A stretch of DNA of 64,000 nt from Oscillatoriaceae cyanobacterium Prado104 (GCA_025454405.1 JALOON010000026.1:1-64000), one strand, 5' to 3'. Positions 13,693 through 22,156 are shown, counted from the stretch's first letter. Notes: a model not told the origin generated them from the letters alone. Made by a program: numbers and translations.

Positions 13693-13950
13693 GGGGAGGT
13701 CGCCTAAGTGGAATGGCACCGTAAAAACTAGGTAAAACGGCTCTCAAAAGGACGATCGGGTTTGTTGAGTAAGGTAAAAAGTTGCTTCGCGACGTTCCCT
13801 GAAAGTGCAAACGGGCAACAGGTTGCAGAGGCACTGAAAGGAATTAACAGTCCGAGATGGGGGTAGTTCCTGTCTGCTTGCGGGCAGTAAGGAAGCGCGT
13901 TTCCTGAAAGTTGCTGTCGATCGATGCGGGTTCAAGTCCCGTCCTCTCCA
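13693..13950 (+). tRNA. tRNA-like gene with a giant insertion (258 nt)
   Basis: The ends are a good tRNA: acceptor ggggagg/cctctcc, U8, D arm gcctaagtggaatggc, T arm gcgggttcaagtcccgt, discriminator A. Between the D and T arms are about 207 bases instead of about 22. An arm ccgt/acgg with a 14-base loop (containing ctagg) follows the D arm, then several hairpins (gttgcttcgcgac; ctgcttgcgggcag; aaggaagcgcgtttcct). It could be an intron, a giant variable arm or a chimaera; I see no convincing group I core (no P7 pair with proper spacing). Anticodon not assigned. Confidence 0.5.
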
Positions 13951-14069
13951 TTCAAGGTTCAAAAGCGAGGAATTTCAACCCGTGCCCTAACAGTTAAAGC
14001 ATACATACCCGGCAGTTAACCGACTAAAACCAATGCTTTACGAACTTGCACGGGTTGAATTTCAGAACC

Positions 14070-14300
14070 TCAGTTGCCGTTGAGGTTTAGATCGCGATCG
14101 CAACTGCCGATCGGCCGCAGTCGGGTCATCAACTGCTTCAGCAAAAAGCCATTGCTGTTCCAAGCCGTGTAAGGACTAGCGCCTTGTCCCTTCAGGCACA
14201 AGGTTTGTCGGGCTTTGTTATGGCAGATAGTTGCCAGCAGGCTAACGACAGCCACCAAGCCGAGTTCATCGACAAGAGCTTCGAGTTCATCTTGGGTCAT
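14070..14300 (-). CDS. Small hypothetical protein
   Basis: 76 residues from MTQDELEALVDELGL; the earlier in-frame start at 14339 adds residues with no support. The N-terminal 30 residues are amphipathic helix (DELEALVDELGLVAVVSLLATICHNKA). Its 5' end is 73 bases downstream of a ribbon-helix-helix gene on the same strand, so the two may be co-transcribed. Function unknown. Confidence 0.55.
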   Translation of the reverse strand: MTQDELEALVDELGLVAVVSLLATICHNKARQTLCLKGQGASPYTAWNSNGFLLKQLMTRLRPIGSCDRDLNLNGN

Positions 14301-14373
14301 TATCAGCCCTCCATGAGAGTATGACACTAATAGTACCATAATCGACAGCTTACAGATAGCTTTTCGACAGCTT

Positions 14374-14541
14374 CTAGGGGTCTTGTTTTTCGCCGTTAAG
14401 GTTATACTTTTCTATGGCAGCTATGAGCAGCAAGGTAGCCATTGGAATTCCTCGGTTCTCTGATAGCTCTTTCAGCTTTTCATGAATCTTTTTGGGCATA
14501 GTGACTTTCAGGGAAACTGTGTCTTGCTTTTTCGCGGTCAT
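14374..14541 (-). CDS. Short ribbon-helix-helix DNA-binding protein
   Basis: 55 residues starting MTAKKQDTVSLKVTMPKKIHEKL. The pattern (a polar N-terminal strand TVSLKVTMP, then helices KIHEKLKELSENRG and MATLLLIAAIEKY) fits the CopG/Arc ribbon-helix-helix fold, usually dimeric repressors of plasmid copy-control or toxin-antitoxin genes. It precedes the small unknown gene at 14070-14300. Too short to stand out as a long frame; supported by its composition and fold pattern. Confidence 0.6.
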   Translation of the reverse strand: MTAKKQDTVSLKVTMPKKIHEKLKELSENRGIPMATLLLIAAIEKYNLNGEKQDP

Positions 14542-14709
14542 TTCAGTAGGCAGTAAACTACCCTGATTATCTGTCTATCCTGCCTTGAGGTGATAAATAT
14601 ACCGTAAATCGATCGCGCCTCACTCCAATTGTCTCTAGGGATGCGGGCGATCGCATTTATGTCAAAAATCGACTGAAACTTTGAAAAAACTCGTTTTTAC
14701 CTGAGTCTC

Positions 14710-14903
14710 GATCCCCCTAAATCCCCCTTAAGAAGGGGGACTTTGAGAACACCTCCGGTAGTCTCGATCCCCCTAAATCCCTCTTAAGAAGGGTGACTTT
14801 GAGAACACCTCCGGTATTTTCGATCCCCCTAAATCATCCTTAAAAAGGGGGACTTTGAGAACACCTCCGGTCCCCCCCTTCTTAAGGGGGGCTAGGGGGG
14901 ATC
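14710..14903. repeat. GATCCCCCTAAAT repeat element, copy 3 (tripled left arm)
   Basis: Three tandem units of about 56 bases (gatccccctaaat..c..cttaa.aaggg..gactttgagaacacctccgg) then the right arm ttcttaaggggggctagggg ending gatc. Confidence 0.88.
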
Positions 14904-15030
14904 GAAATCTAATGCTCCAACAGCAATCTGACATTAAGTTTGAAGTTAAGTTGATACCAATAGACCGATCGCACTCCTCTAAAATAGTTACAGCAGCGAA
15001 ACTGCCCGCAAACAAATAAAAAGGTTAAAT

Positions 15031-15606
15031 ATGAGAAAACTAATATATTACGTTGCTTGCACCGTCGATGGATTTATTGCTCGCGAAGATGGCTCATTTG
15101 ATTGTTTTCCGATGTCAGGAGAGCATTTCGCCGATTTGTTCGATCGCTTTCCCGAAACTATTCCCGCTCACCTTCACGAAGCGCTGGGAATTAATTTTTT
15201 AGGAAACAAGCAATTTGATGCTGTTTTGATGGGACGCAAAACCTATGAAGTCGGGCTAAATGTTGGTTTGACTAATCCTTATCCCAGCTTGCAACAATAC
15301 GTGTTTTCGCACAGTATGAATGTAAGCCCCGACGAGAATGTCGAACTTGTTGCCGGTGATGCTGTTGAATTGGTAAAGGAATTGAAAAAAGAAACGGGAA
15401 AAGATATCTGGTTGTGCGGCGGTGGCGAGTTAGCGGCAACTCTTGTTTCCGAGATTGATGAGATGATTGTGAAGTCAAATCCGGTAATTATCGGGGCGGG
15501 AATTCCTGTGTTTGCAAGGGCGATCGCACCTACTAATTTGGAATTGGTCGATCGGAAAATCTACAACAACGGTTTCATGCTGCTGCATTATCGATTGCAG
15601 AAATGA
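15031..15606 (+). CDS. Dihydrofolate-reductase-like / RibD C-terminal domain protein
   Basis: 191 residues. Opens with MRKLIYYVACTVDGFIAREDG, the DHFR/RibD-C substrate strand; VLMGRKTYEVG near residue 70 and DIWLCGGGELAATL near 127-140 (NADPH-binding GGG) are the other family marks. This family contains bacterial reductases of uncertain substrate; it is not the canonical FolA. Preceded by an A-rich purine stretch; stands alone between repeat copy 3 and a toxin-antitoxin remnant. Confidence 0.85.
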   Translation: MRKLIYYVACTVDGFIAREDGSFDCFPMSGEHFADLFDRFPETIPAHLHEALGINFLGNKQFDAVLMGRKTYEVGLNVGLTNPYPSLQQYVFSHSMNVSPDENVELVAGDAVELVKELKKETGKDIWLCGGGELAATLVSEIDEMIVKSNPVIIGAGIPVFARAIAPTNLELVDRKIYNNGFMLLHYRLQK

Positions 15607-15705
15607 GGTGTTTGGGCGATCGGATCGAATAGCATCAGGTACTGCATCCAGGAATGGATTGGTTTATAATAAGTCTAGATTTGCTAGTCATTCAATGTAA
15701 AAGCC

Positions 15706-15924
15706 ATGAGCATTCAAGTTCTCAAATTAGAATTAATTCAGTGGATTTTGTTATTAAAGGATATTCAAATTTTAAACGAAATCCAAAAACTGAAAGAAAA
15801 TTCACCGGAAAAGACTGCTGTTCTCAAACCCCGTCAATTTGGCTGCGGCAAAGGAATTTTTACTTATGTTGCAGATGATTTTGATGAAACACCTCCTGGT
15901 TTTGAAGAATATATATTGCCATGA
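15706..15924 (+). CDS. DUF2281-like small antitoxin
   Basis: 72 residues. The C-terminal half, PRQFGCGKGIFTYVADDFDETPPGFEEY, is the tail common in cyanobacterial VapB/DUF2281-type antitoxins that wraps a toxin; the N-terminal helix is shortened. The stop overlaps the ATG of the next frame (ATGA at 15921), a typical toxin-antitoxin arrangement, but the toxin is not recognisable there. Confidence 0.6.
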   Translation: MSIQVLKLELIQWILLLKDIQILNEIQKLKENSPEKTAVLKPRQFGCGKGIFTYVADDFDETPPGFEEYILP

Positions 15925-16049
15925 ACCTAGATCCGTTAACTGGGTTAAGCAATAAACAAGCCTTGGATGATAGATTTAAACAGTTAGTTAGCCAGCCACA
16001 AAATCCGTTATGTTACCCAACCAGAGGGATGACATATAATTGTATCTGA
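15921..16049 (+). pseudogene. Short frame resembling the start of a GGDEF domain
   Basis: 42 residues, MNLDPLTGLSNKQALDDRFKQ, similar to the DxLTGLxNRxxL signature that opens GGDEF (diguanylate cyclase) domains, then it ends. It starts inside the antitoxin stop, where a toxin should begin. Probably a truncated remnant; no catalytic part remains. Confidence 0.4.
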
Positions 16050-16096
16050 CTGCATCCTTGTGCAAACAAATAAAAATACATAATTAGGTAAATTTT

Positions 16097-16666
16097 ATGA
16101 AGAATTTAAAACCATTCGACTATTATCTAGTACTTGACCTAGAAGCAACCTGCTGCGACACAGGCTCGATCGCGAAAAACGAGATGGAAATCATCGAAAT
16201 CGGAGCAGTTATGGTTAAGGCCCAAACGCTAGAAATCCTTGATGAATTTCAAACATTCGTCAAGCCGGTTCGCAATCCGATACTAACTGAATTCTGCAAA
16301 ACGCTAACATCGATCGCCCAAATGCAAGTCGATCGAGCTCCAACTTACCCGAAAGCAAGCGCCATGCTGACCGAGTGGCTGTCTGTTTACTCAAACGGCG
16401 TATTTTGTTCTTGGGGAGACTTCGATCGCACGCAATTTAAAAAGGATAGCAATTTTCATCAACTCCCTTTTCCCATTGCCTATCCGCATGTTAATGTCAA
16501 AAAAGTGTTTTCAGAAATCCAAGGCTTGCCAAAAAGGTACGGCATGGACCAAGCCTTGGAACTTGCAGGTTTGCCCTTAGAAGGAACTCATCATAGAGGA
16601 ATTGACGATGCTAGAAATATCGCTAAATTGTTACCTTATATTCTGGGTCAAAAAAAGCTGGAATGA
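16097..16666 (+). CDS. DEDDh 3'-5' exonuclease (ERI-1/KapD-like)
   Basis: 189 residues, a single exonuclease domain. Motif ExoI LVLDLEATC (Asp and Glu metal ligands near residues 14-16), ExoII CSWGDFDRTQFKKD near 115, ExoIII HHRGIDDARNIAKLL near 166-180 with the catalytic His five residues before Asp. This is the ERI-1/3'hExo subgroup, which trims structured RNA 3' ends in eukaryotes; bacterial members act on RNA or DNA and are little studied. Its place downstream of the tRNA array with an RNA ligase is suggestive, not proof, of a role in RNA end processing. Confidence 0.85.
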   Translation: MKNLKPFDYYLVLDLEATCCDTGSIAKNEMEIIEIGAVMVKAQTLEILDEFQTFVKPVRNPILTEFCKTLTSIAQMQVDRAPTYPKASAMLTEWLSVYSNGVFCSWGDFDRTQFKKDSNFHQLPFPIAYPHVNVKKVFSEIQGLPKRYGMDQALELAGLPLEGTHHRGIDDARNIAKLLPYILGQKKLE

Positions 16667-16772
16667 CCTCAAAAATCATGTTTTTTGAAAGAACGCTTAG
16701 CATAGAACGAAGTTCGGGGCGATCGTCAAAGAGCAAAACTTACACCAAATTCAGATTAGCTACCCTCTTTAT

Positions 16773-17073
16773 CTTCTTCCTTCTTCCCTTCGCGCTCTTC
16801 GCGCCTTCGCGGTTCAATAGAAAGAAATAAAAGCGGAGTTAACATTACCCATAAACTCTAAACTCCGGGTGCGCATTGCGCACCTTACAGCAGAAAGACA
16901 ACTACTAACTATCAACGATCGACTGTTCCTTCTTCCTTCTTCCCTTCGCGCTCTACCCTTCGGGAACGGCTTCGCCGAACGCGCCTTCGCGGTTCGATCG
17001 AAAGAAATAAAAGCGGAGTTAACATTACCCATAAACTCTAAACTTCGGGTGCGCATTGCGCACCTTACAGCAG
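16773..17073. repeat. Direct duplication of a repeat/intergenic unit
   Basis: Copy 1 (16773-16893) and copy 2 (16929-17073) share ttcttccttcttcccttcgcgctc, gcgccttcgcggttc, aaagcggagttaacattacc and gggtgcgcattgcgcacctt. Copy 2 has an additional insert of about 24 bases, ttcgggaacggcttcgccgaa. No gene. Confidence 0.8.
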
Positions 17074-17080
17074 CAGTTTG

Positions 17081-18385
17081 TCAAGCTACTTTTTGCGTAA
17101 TTTCTGAAGTGCTAACTAACCCGAATTTGCCATGAGAAACCATCGCCCCTTCAATAAGATCGGCAGCGCGCTTGACACCGCCAGCTTGCGCGATCGCCTG
17201 TTGAATTCTCTTTGCATTGTACCTGTAAGATTCCTCTGCCAACACCCGTTCGATCGCAGCTTGCAGCTTGGAAACACTAACTTTAGAAATTGGCATCACT
17301 TCCCCCGTTCCCGTCCAGCGGATGCGCGCCCCATTTCCAGGTTGTTCAAACGTAATCGGCATCGCCACCAAAGGCACCCCGTAAGTTAGAGAATCCAAAA
17401 CCGTGTTCAGTCCGCCATGAGTAATGGTGAGACTGGCTTTAGCAATTACCTCAAGCTGCGGTGCGTACTCGACTGCCAGCGGCGAACCCGGCAATTCCCG
17501 CACAGCGGCCTCACTCATCCCGCCGCCGTGGGCGATAACTAACTGCACGTCGAGTCCCTGACAAGCTTCGGCAATGCAGCGAAACACATCCTGTTTGGTA
17601 TTCTGCACGCTGCCCAGCGACGCATAAATCAACGGTTGTCCGGTTAAGCGTTCAAACGGAAAAGAAACCGATCGCGGCGGTCGATCGCGCAGCGGTCCAA
17701 CATAATGTAAATTCTCGGGCAAATTGGGATAGGGAAAATCAAAGGCGGCAGGTTGTTGGCTGATATGCGTATGTCGCGCATCAGAACCACCGTAAAGGTG
17801 GCGGTAGGGCAGTAATTTCCACTGCTGGCGGTAGCGATTAATCGCTTGCAAAATCGGCTGGCAACTGCGATCGAGAAAATAATAAGCAACCTGATTTCGC
17901 AGTCGCGCCGGCCAAGTATTTTGATAACTCCAAGGCATAAAAAACGGCGGGGCATCCGGCCTGCGTTGAATTGCTTGACCGCAACTCACCCAAACAAAGG
18001 GCAGATTGAGAAATTCGGCGATCGTTTCTCCGACTGGTTCGAGTCGATCGACAATCAATGCTTCAATTCCCGCCGCTGCCGCTGCCGCCGGGGCATCCTG
18101 ACAGATAATTTCCGCAATTTGGCGGCAAGAATCAACGGAATATTCCAGCGCTTTAATCTCGCTCAATCGTGCAAGTTGTTGGAACGTTTCTGCTAGGTAA
18201 CCAGGCTTGTAAATAGATTGCCCGATCGGCAAAAAATCCAACCCTTCCGATCGGACTTTCAACTCTAAATCTGGAATTTGCAGCACCGTAACGCGATGTC
18301 CCCGCGCTTGCAATTCTCGTCCCAATACAGATTGAGGATTCAGATGTCCGGCATAGGGCGGGCAAATAATACCAAAATGAGTCAC
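17081..18385 (-). CDS. UGT-type glycosyltransferase, probably carotenoid glycosyltransferase (CrtX-like)
   Basis: 434 residues from GTG at 18385, with AGGGAGA seven bases upstream; this places THFGIICPPYAGHLNP, the family's N-terminal acceptor strand, at the start. Longer frames run back into crtW. The C-terminal UDP-sugar motif is THGGLNTVLDSLTYGVPLVAMP then FEQPGNGARI (about residues 340-372). GT-B fold, cytoplasmic or membrane-associated. Its gene begins 49 bases after crtW on the same strand, so an operon for a glycosylated ketocarotenoid is likely; the sugar is not readable. Confidence 0.8.
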   Translation of the reverse strand: MTHFGIICPPYAGHLNPQSVLGRELQARGHRVTVLQIPDLELKVRSEGLDFLPIGQSIYKPGYLAETFQQLARLSEIKALEYSVDSCRQIAEIICQDAPAAAAAAGIEALIVDRLEPVGETIAEFLNLPFVWVSCGQAIQRRPDAPPFFMPWSYQNTWPARLRNQVAYYFLDRSCQPILQAINRYRQQWKLLPYRHLYGGSDARHTHISQQPAAFDFPYPNLPENLHYVGPLRDRPPRSVSFPFERLTGQPLIYASLGSVQNTKQDVFRCIAEACQGLDVQLVIAHGGGMSEAAVRELPGSPLAVEYAPQLEVIAKASLTITHGGLNTVLDSLTYGVPLVAMPITFEQPGNGARIRWTGTGEVMPISKVSVSKLQAAIERVLAEESYRYNAKRIQQAIAQAGGVKRAADLIEGAMVSHGKFGLVSTSEITQKVA

Positions 18386-18434
18386 GTTGCTATCTCCCTG
18401 CTTCAAAACGATCGATTCAAATCTCAACTCGCAC

Positions 18435-19253
18435 TTATTCTTCTCTAAATTCCTCGCAAGATGCTGCTGTCGATCGAGCTTGCATTTGGTGAATTTCTGG
18501 CAGTTGCCACCAAGGAACACTGGGGTATTCATGATGCTCTTCGTGGTAGCCAAAATGGTAGCAAGTAAGAAACGACCACGCGAGCGGTAAAGGATGAGTT
18601 TTGGTACGGTGGCGATTGGCGTATCCTCCAGAGGGTTCCTTGTGAGTTAGATACGTACCGAAGTAGAATAGCTGAAATGAACTGAGCAATGCAGGTATCG
18701 CCCAGAATAGAATCAGATTAATTTGAGAAACGGGCAAGCAACTTATAGTTAGGTAGTAAATTAGCGAAAATCCGATAATTTGCCGCCAATCCCAGTAGCC
18801 CTTCATAAAGTGAAAATACCAAGCGATCGGAGTTGAATTGATACCGTTATGAAAATCGGGGTCGAGTTCGCTAGCCGGATGTTTGTGATGCTGCCAATGC
18901 TTTTGTAAAAGCTGGCGGTAGGAGAAAAGCGCGTAAGCCAACACGGCGATTTTTCCTACCAAGGCATTAACTTTTGGGTTTTGAGGAAACACCGAACCGT
19001 GCATGGCATCATGAGCTGTAATAAATAGTCCCGTGTACAGAAACGTCTGCCACAGCATCGCCAGCAAGATTAACCAAGCGGGGATTTTAGCAAGGTTAAG
19101 AGTAAGGAGGCAAACCAGACAGATCGCCCACAAGCTAATGATGGAGATCGCAATTATTAGCCCGACAGCTAAATTTGGGCTGCCGACAGTTTTTTCAGCA
19201 GCTATTGGTTGTACGCTCGCAGGATATGAGACCGGATGATTGGAAATTATCAA
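18435..19253 (-). CDS. crtW: Beta-carotene ketolase (4,4'-oxygenase), CrtW type
   Basis: 272 residues, a membrane fatty-acid-desaturase-superfamily di-iron enzyme. The histidine boxes are in place: HDAMHG near residue 100, HWQHHKHP near 137-144, and HFGYHEEHHEYPSVPWWQLP near 236-255. It adds 4-keto groups to beta-ionone rings, giving echinenone, canthaxanthin or ketomyxol pigments. Four hydrophobic helical regions. An imperfect palindrome lies 57 bases upstream of the start. Confidence 0.92.
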   Translation of the reverse strand: MIISNHPVSYPASVQPIAAEKTVGSPNLAVGLIIAISIISLWAICLVCLLTLNLAKIPAWLILLAMLWQTFLYTGLFITAHDAMHGSVFPQNPKVNALVGKIAVLAYALFSYRQLLQKHWQHHKHPASELDPDFHNGINSTPIAWYFHFMKGYWDWRQIIGFSLIYYLTISCLPVSQINLILFWAIPALLSSFQLFYFGTYLTHKEPSGGYANRHRTKTHPLPLAWSFLTCYHFGYHEEHHEYPSVPWWQLPEIHQMQARSTAASCEEFREE

Positions 19254-19309
19254 CTTTTTACTTCCTTTTAAATTAAACGAAAAAACGTCCGAAATACAGA
19301 GGATTTGTC

Positions 19310-19329
19310 AATACTCAAAATTGAGTATT
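19310..19329. promoter_or_regulatory. Operator-like inverted repeat upstream of crtW
   Basis: AATACTCAA (19310-19318) and TTGAGTATT (19321-19329) are perfect 9-base arms around AA, in the crtW upstream region. A dimeric regulator site is plausible; no regulator is adjacent. Confidence 0.4.
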
Positions 19330-19555
19330 TCGCAAGACATATAGTTGGCATTTCAAACGATCGCAACAGAAAAAATTACAAGCTTGATGTAAAATTGAAA
19401 TGTCTGTGAAACTCCTATAACTAAGAGTTTCTCTCGCTCGAATTAGCTTCGAGACTATAGCAATTCAAATTTATATAGACTGTTTTAAGTAATTGTAGTT
19501 GTAAAATCAAGCGACAGTTTCTACCTAGAGTTAAATATATAGGAGGCTCTAAAGA

Positions 19556-19684
19556 GTGAGTTACGATCCAGCCATCTGGTATTTAGCAACACACGATCGC
19601 CATACAGCAGGTTATTCAAAAATTACGATCGGTAGCGTTCGATCTAGCAGTAAGGCGTTGGAAACGGCGAAGCTGAAGCGGTAG
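19556..19684 (+). CDS. Possible 42-residue ORF with a strong ribosome-binding site
   Basis: AGGAGG at 19541-19546 stands nine bases before GTG; the frame reads VSYDPAIWYLATHDRHTAGY and ends at TAG. Immediately after, another frame (through about 19780) reads ITNNLEFASFPRNVFVPFFR, coding-like, so this may be the front of a frameshifted gene. Family not recognised. Confidence 0.35.
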   Translation: MSYDPAIWYLATHDRHTAGYSKITIGSVRSSSKALETAKLKR

Positions 19685-19689
19685 CGATC

Positions 19690-19989
19690 GCTATTTTGGG
19701 TATCAAAATCACTAACAATCTGGAATTCGCTTCATTCCCAAGAAATGTTTTTGTGCCCTTCTTTAGACACGGTTGTTGAAAAACAATAGCTTTTCCCAGA
19801 TGATGGTGAACTATGCTAACAGGAAATCAACTCAATTTATAGTAAATCTAAATCATTCATACAATCTCTCTATTACTCCATCCCCTTACCAAGGAGAGGT
19901 TTGGGGAGGGGTAAAACTTGACTAATTCAGACACGCTAGATCTGCGTTTATCTGCGTTAATCCGCATCAATCTGCGGTAGCAAAAACTG
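19690..19989. other. Intergenic region before tRNA-Ser(GGA)
   Basis: Contains the possible frameshifted continuation to about 19780, an inverted repeat-like ccccttaccaaggagaggtttggggagggg (19863-19895), and the repeat tctgcgtttatctgcgttaatccgcatcaatctgcggt (19939-19978), which recurs near 33176-33215 and 37895-37933. Confidence 0.5.
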
Positions 19990-20074
19990 GGAAAGTGCGG
20001 CCGTGAGGACGGCAACTGGTTTGGAATACCAGCGTGCAGTGAAAACTGTAGGGGTTCGACTCCTCCACTTTCCG
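19990..20074 (+). tRNA. trnS-GGA: tRNA-Ser(GGA)
   Basis: Acceptor ggaaagt/actttcc, anticodon stem ctggt/accag with loop ttGGAat, class II variable arm, T loop ttcgact, discriminator G. It completes the Ser set (GCU, CGA, UGA, GGA) and lies 334 bases before the EF-Tu gene. Confidence 0.9.
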
Positions 20075-20196
20075 TTGGATTTGAATTTGATATCGAGAAT
20101 TTAAATCAATCTCGATCGAGACTTGCGCGATCGCCAAAGAAACTGGATTTTTGCCGGCAATCTATGGCGTGTTTTCAAACTACTCCTTGAGATTCA

Positions 20197-20274
20197 GATC
20201 CCCCTAAATCCCCCTTAAAAAGGGGGACTTTAAGACTCTTGCTCCCCCCTTTTTAAGGGGGGCTGGGGGGGATC
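20197..20274. repeat. GATCCCCCTAAAT repeat element, copy 4
   Basis: Simple single-unit copy with both terminal arms (gatccccctaaatcccccttaa and ttaaggggggctggggggatc types) between tRNA-Ser(GGA) and tuf. Confidence 0.88.
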
Positions 20275-20390
20275 TGTGGCGCGAGAAAACACGCCCTAGG
20301 TTTCTCGCCTTTAATCATGGCAAAAAACCCGGTTTCTGAGTCTCGCAAATCCGATCGCACATCAAATTCAAGTCTTTACTTGCAAACACA

Positions 20391-20411
20391 AAAGGAGAAT
20401 CAAATGTAATG
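20391..20411 (+). promoter_or_regulatory. Start-stop codon pair overlapping the tuf start
   Basis: AAGGAG near 20391-20396 serves two starts: ATG at 20404 is followed at once by TAA, and TAATG overlaps the real ATG at 20409. The first start has the better spacing (7 bases). A ribosome initiating there would stop after one codon and could restart on tuf, which may tune its expression. Confidence 0.5.
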
Positions 20412-21638
20412 GTACGCACCAAATTTGAACGGAACAAACCCCACATCAATGTCGGTACGATCGGTCACGTTGACCACGGCAAAACAACCCTAACAGCAGC
20501 GATTACCATGACGCTAGCCGCACTGGGACAAGCCAAGGCTAAACAGTACGATGAAATCGATGCTGCGCCTGAAGAAAAGCAGCGGGGAATCACGATTAAT
20601 GTGACTCACGTCGAGTATGAAACGGGCGATCGACATTACGCACACGTTGATTGTCCGGGTCACGCCGATTACGTGAAAAACACGATCGTGGGTGCCGCTC
20701 AAATGGATGGTGCGATTCTCGTTGTGTCGGCAACAGATGGCTCGATGCCTCAAACTCGCGAGCATATTTTGTTAGCGCGACAAGTAGGAGTGCCGAAGCT
20801 TGTAGTCTTTTTGAACAAGAAAGACATGGTGGACGATGCAGAAATTTTGGAGTTAGTAGAATTAGAAATTCGCGAACTTCTGAGTTCTTACGGCTTCCCC
20901 GGCAATGATATTCCAATAATTGCTGGTTCGGCACTCAAAGCGCTGGAAAAGATGACTGCCAATCCGAAAATTCAGCGCGGCGAAGATGATTGGGTTGACG
21001 GCATTTACGATTTGATGGATGCGATCGACTCTTACATTTCGACGCCAGATCGCGATATTGACAAACCTTTCCTGATGGCTGTTGAAGATGTTTTCTCCAT
21101 CAAAGGTCAGGGAACTGTCGCGACAGGAAAAATCGAACGCGGCCAAATCAAAGCCGGCGATATTGTCGAATTGGTGGGAATCCAAAACACTCGCACCGCC
21201 AAAGTTGTCAGCATAGAAATGTTCCAGCAAATTCTTGATTCTGCAATTGCTGGCGATAATGCCGGCTTGTTGCTGCGGGGAATTCACAAGCACGAAATTG
21301 AGCGGGGAATGGTAATTGTCAAACCCGGTTCAATTAAACCTCATACTTTGTTTGAGTCGGAAGTTTACGTGCTGTCAGAAAAAGAAGGGGGTCGCCGAAC
21401 TCCTTTCTTCGCCGGATATCGCCCTCAATTTTACGTGCGAACAACCGATGTTACTGGCGCGATCGCATCTTTTACTGGCGATGATGGGAGTGCGATCGAG
21501 ATGGTAATGCCGGGCGATCGCGTTAAAATGACTGTAGATTTGATGCAGGCGATCGCGATCGAACAAGGTATGCGTTTTGCCATTCGCGAAGGCAATCGTA
21601 CCGTCGGTGCCGGTGTTGTTTCCAAGATTATGAAGTAG
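20409..21638 (+). CDS. tuf: Elongation factor Tu, divergent stand-alone paralogue
   Basis: 409 residues, full length. GTPase motifs intact: GHVDHGKT (about 18-25), RGITIN with the switch-I Thr, DCPGH with catalytic His, NKKD, SALK; domains 2 and 3 complete to [13 protein letters not shown]-Tu-GTP brings aminoacyl-tRNA to the ribosome and docks on the sarcin-ricin loop. It differs from usual cyanobacterial EF-Tu at otherwise near-invariant sites: [10 protein letters not shown] for KNMITGAAQ after switch II, DGSMPQ for DGPMPQ, REGNRT for REGGRT, and a changed domain-2 loop ([18 protein letters not shown]). It is not in a str operon (no rps or fusA neighbours) but near the tRNA array, between tRNA-Ser(GGA) and tRNA-Lys(CUU). 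A second, specialised copy is likely. Confidence 0.9.
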   Translation: MVRTKFERNKPHINVGTIGHVDHGKTTLTAAITMTLAALGQAKAKQYDEIDAAPEEKQRGITINVTHVEYETGDRHYAHVDCPGHADYVKNTIVGAAQMDGAILVVSATDGSMPQTREHILLARQVGVPKLVVFLNKKDMVDDAEILELVELEIRELLSSYGFPGNDIPIIAGSALKALEKMTANPKIQRGEDDWVDGIYDLMDAIDSYISTPDRDIDKPFLMAVEDVFSIKGQGTVATGKIERGQIKAGDIVELVGIQNTRTAKVVSIEMFQQILDSAIAGDNAGLLLRGIHKHEIERGMVIVKPGSIKPHTLFESEVYVLSEKEGGRRTPFFAGYRPQFYVRTTDVTGAIASFTGDDGSAIEMVMPGDRVKMTVDLMQAIAIEQGMRFAIREGNRTVGAGVVSKIMK

Positions 21639-21853
21639 CATTTTGCTAAATTCACAAGTAGCAGAAAAGTCAAACCTATTTTGGTAATTGACTTTTCTGT
21701 TTTTTTGTTTGTAAGGACGCAGTTGTAAGATGGTGAGTGAGGCGATCGCCAGATCGCCAGTCAATATAAATAACGTTTGTCTGCCTTACTAATTTGTACA
21801 ATATTGACTCAAATATGCGATAATGATTCAATAATAAAATTAGTTTGCTGCTA

Positions 21854-22156
21854 ATGAAGTTTGAGATTAACTTTACCGCAACCGCTGCCTGCCACATCCG
21901 CGCTTACAGGAAGTTTGAGCAACAAATTATCCTTGATGCGATCGAAGAGCAATTAGTAAATGAACCCACCGCTGAAACTCGCAATAAAAAGCAGCTTGGG
22001 GAAAATGAACTATTCGATTGAGAACTGCGGATAAATAATTATCGCGTGTTCTATGATGTAGTTATCGAGGACGATCTGGGTATCGTCCAGATCGAGGCTG
22101 TAGGACACAAAGAACACAATACGCTGTATATCGGTGGCAAAGAGGTTCAGTTATGA
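21854..22156 (+). pseudogene. RelE/ParE-family toxin gene with one in-frame TGA
   Basis: 101 codons starting MKFEINFTATAACHIRAYRK; the second half ELRINNYRVFYDV...IEAVGHKEHNTLYIGGKEV is the RelE core. Codon 56 is TGA (22019-22021), exactly where family members have Trp in the WELRIxxYRVFYD motif, so TGG became TGA. All else is intact. The stop overlaps the antitoxin ATG. Either a recently killed toxin or, less likely, one rescued by readthrough. Confidence 0.75.

Noticed and set aside
13693-13950. Group I intron in a tRNA gene
   Set aside because: CAGAGGCACT resembles the P7 region of tRNA-Leu introns, but its partner is only about 13 bases away, too close for P3/P8, and exon boundaries do not restore an anticodon stem.
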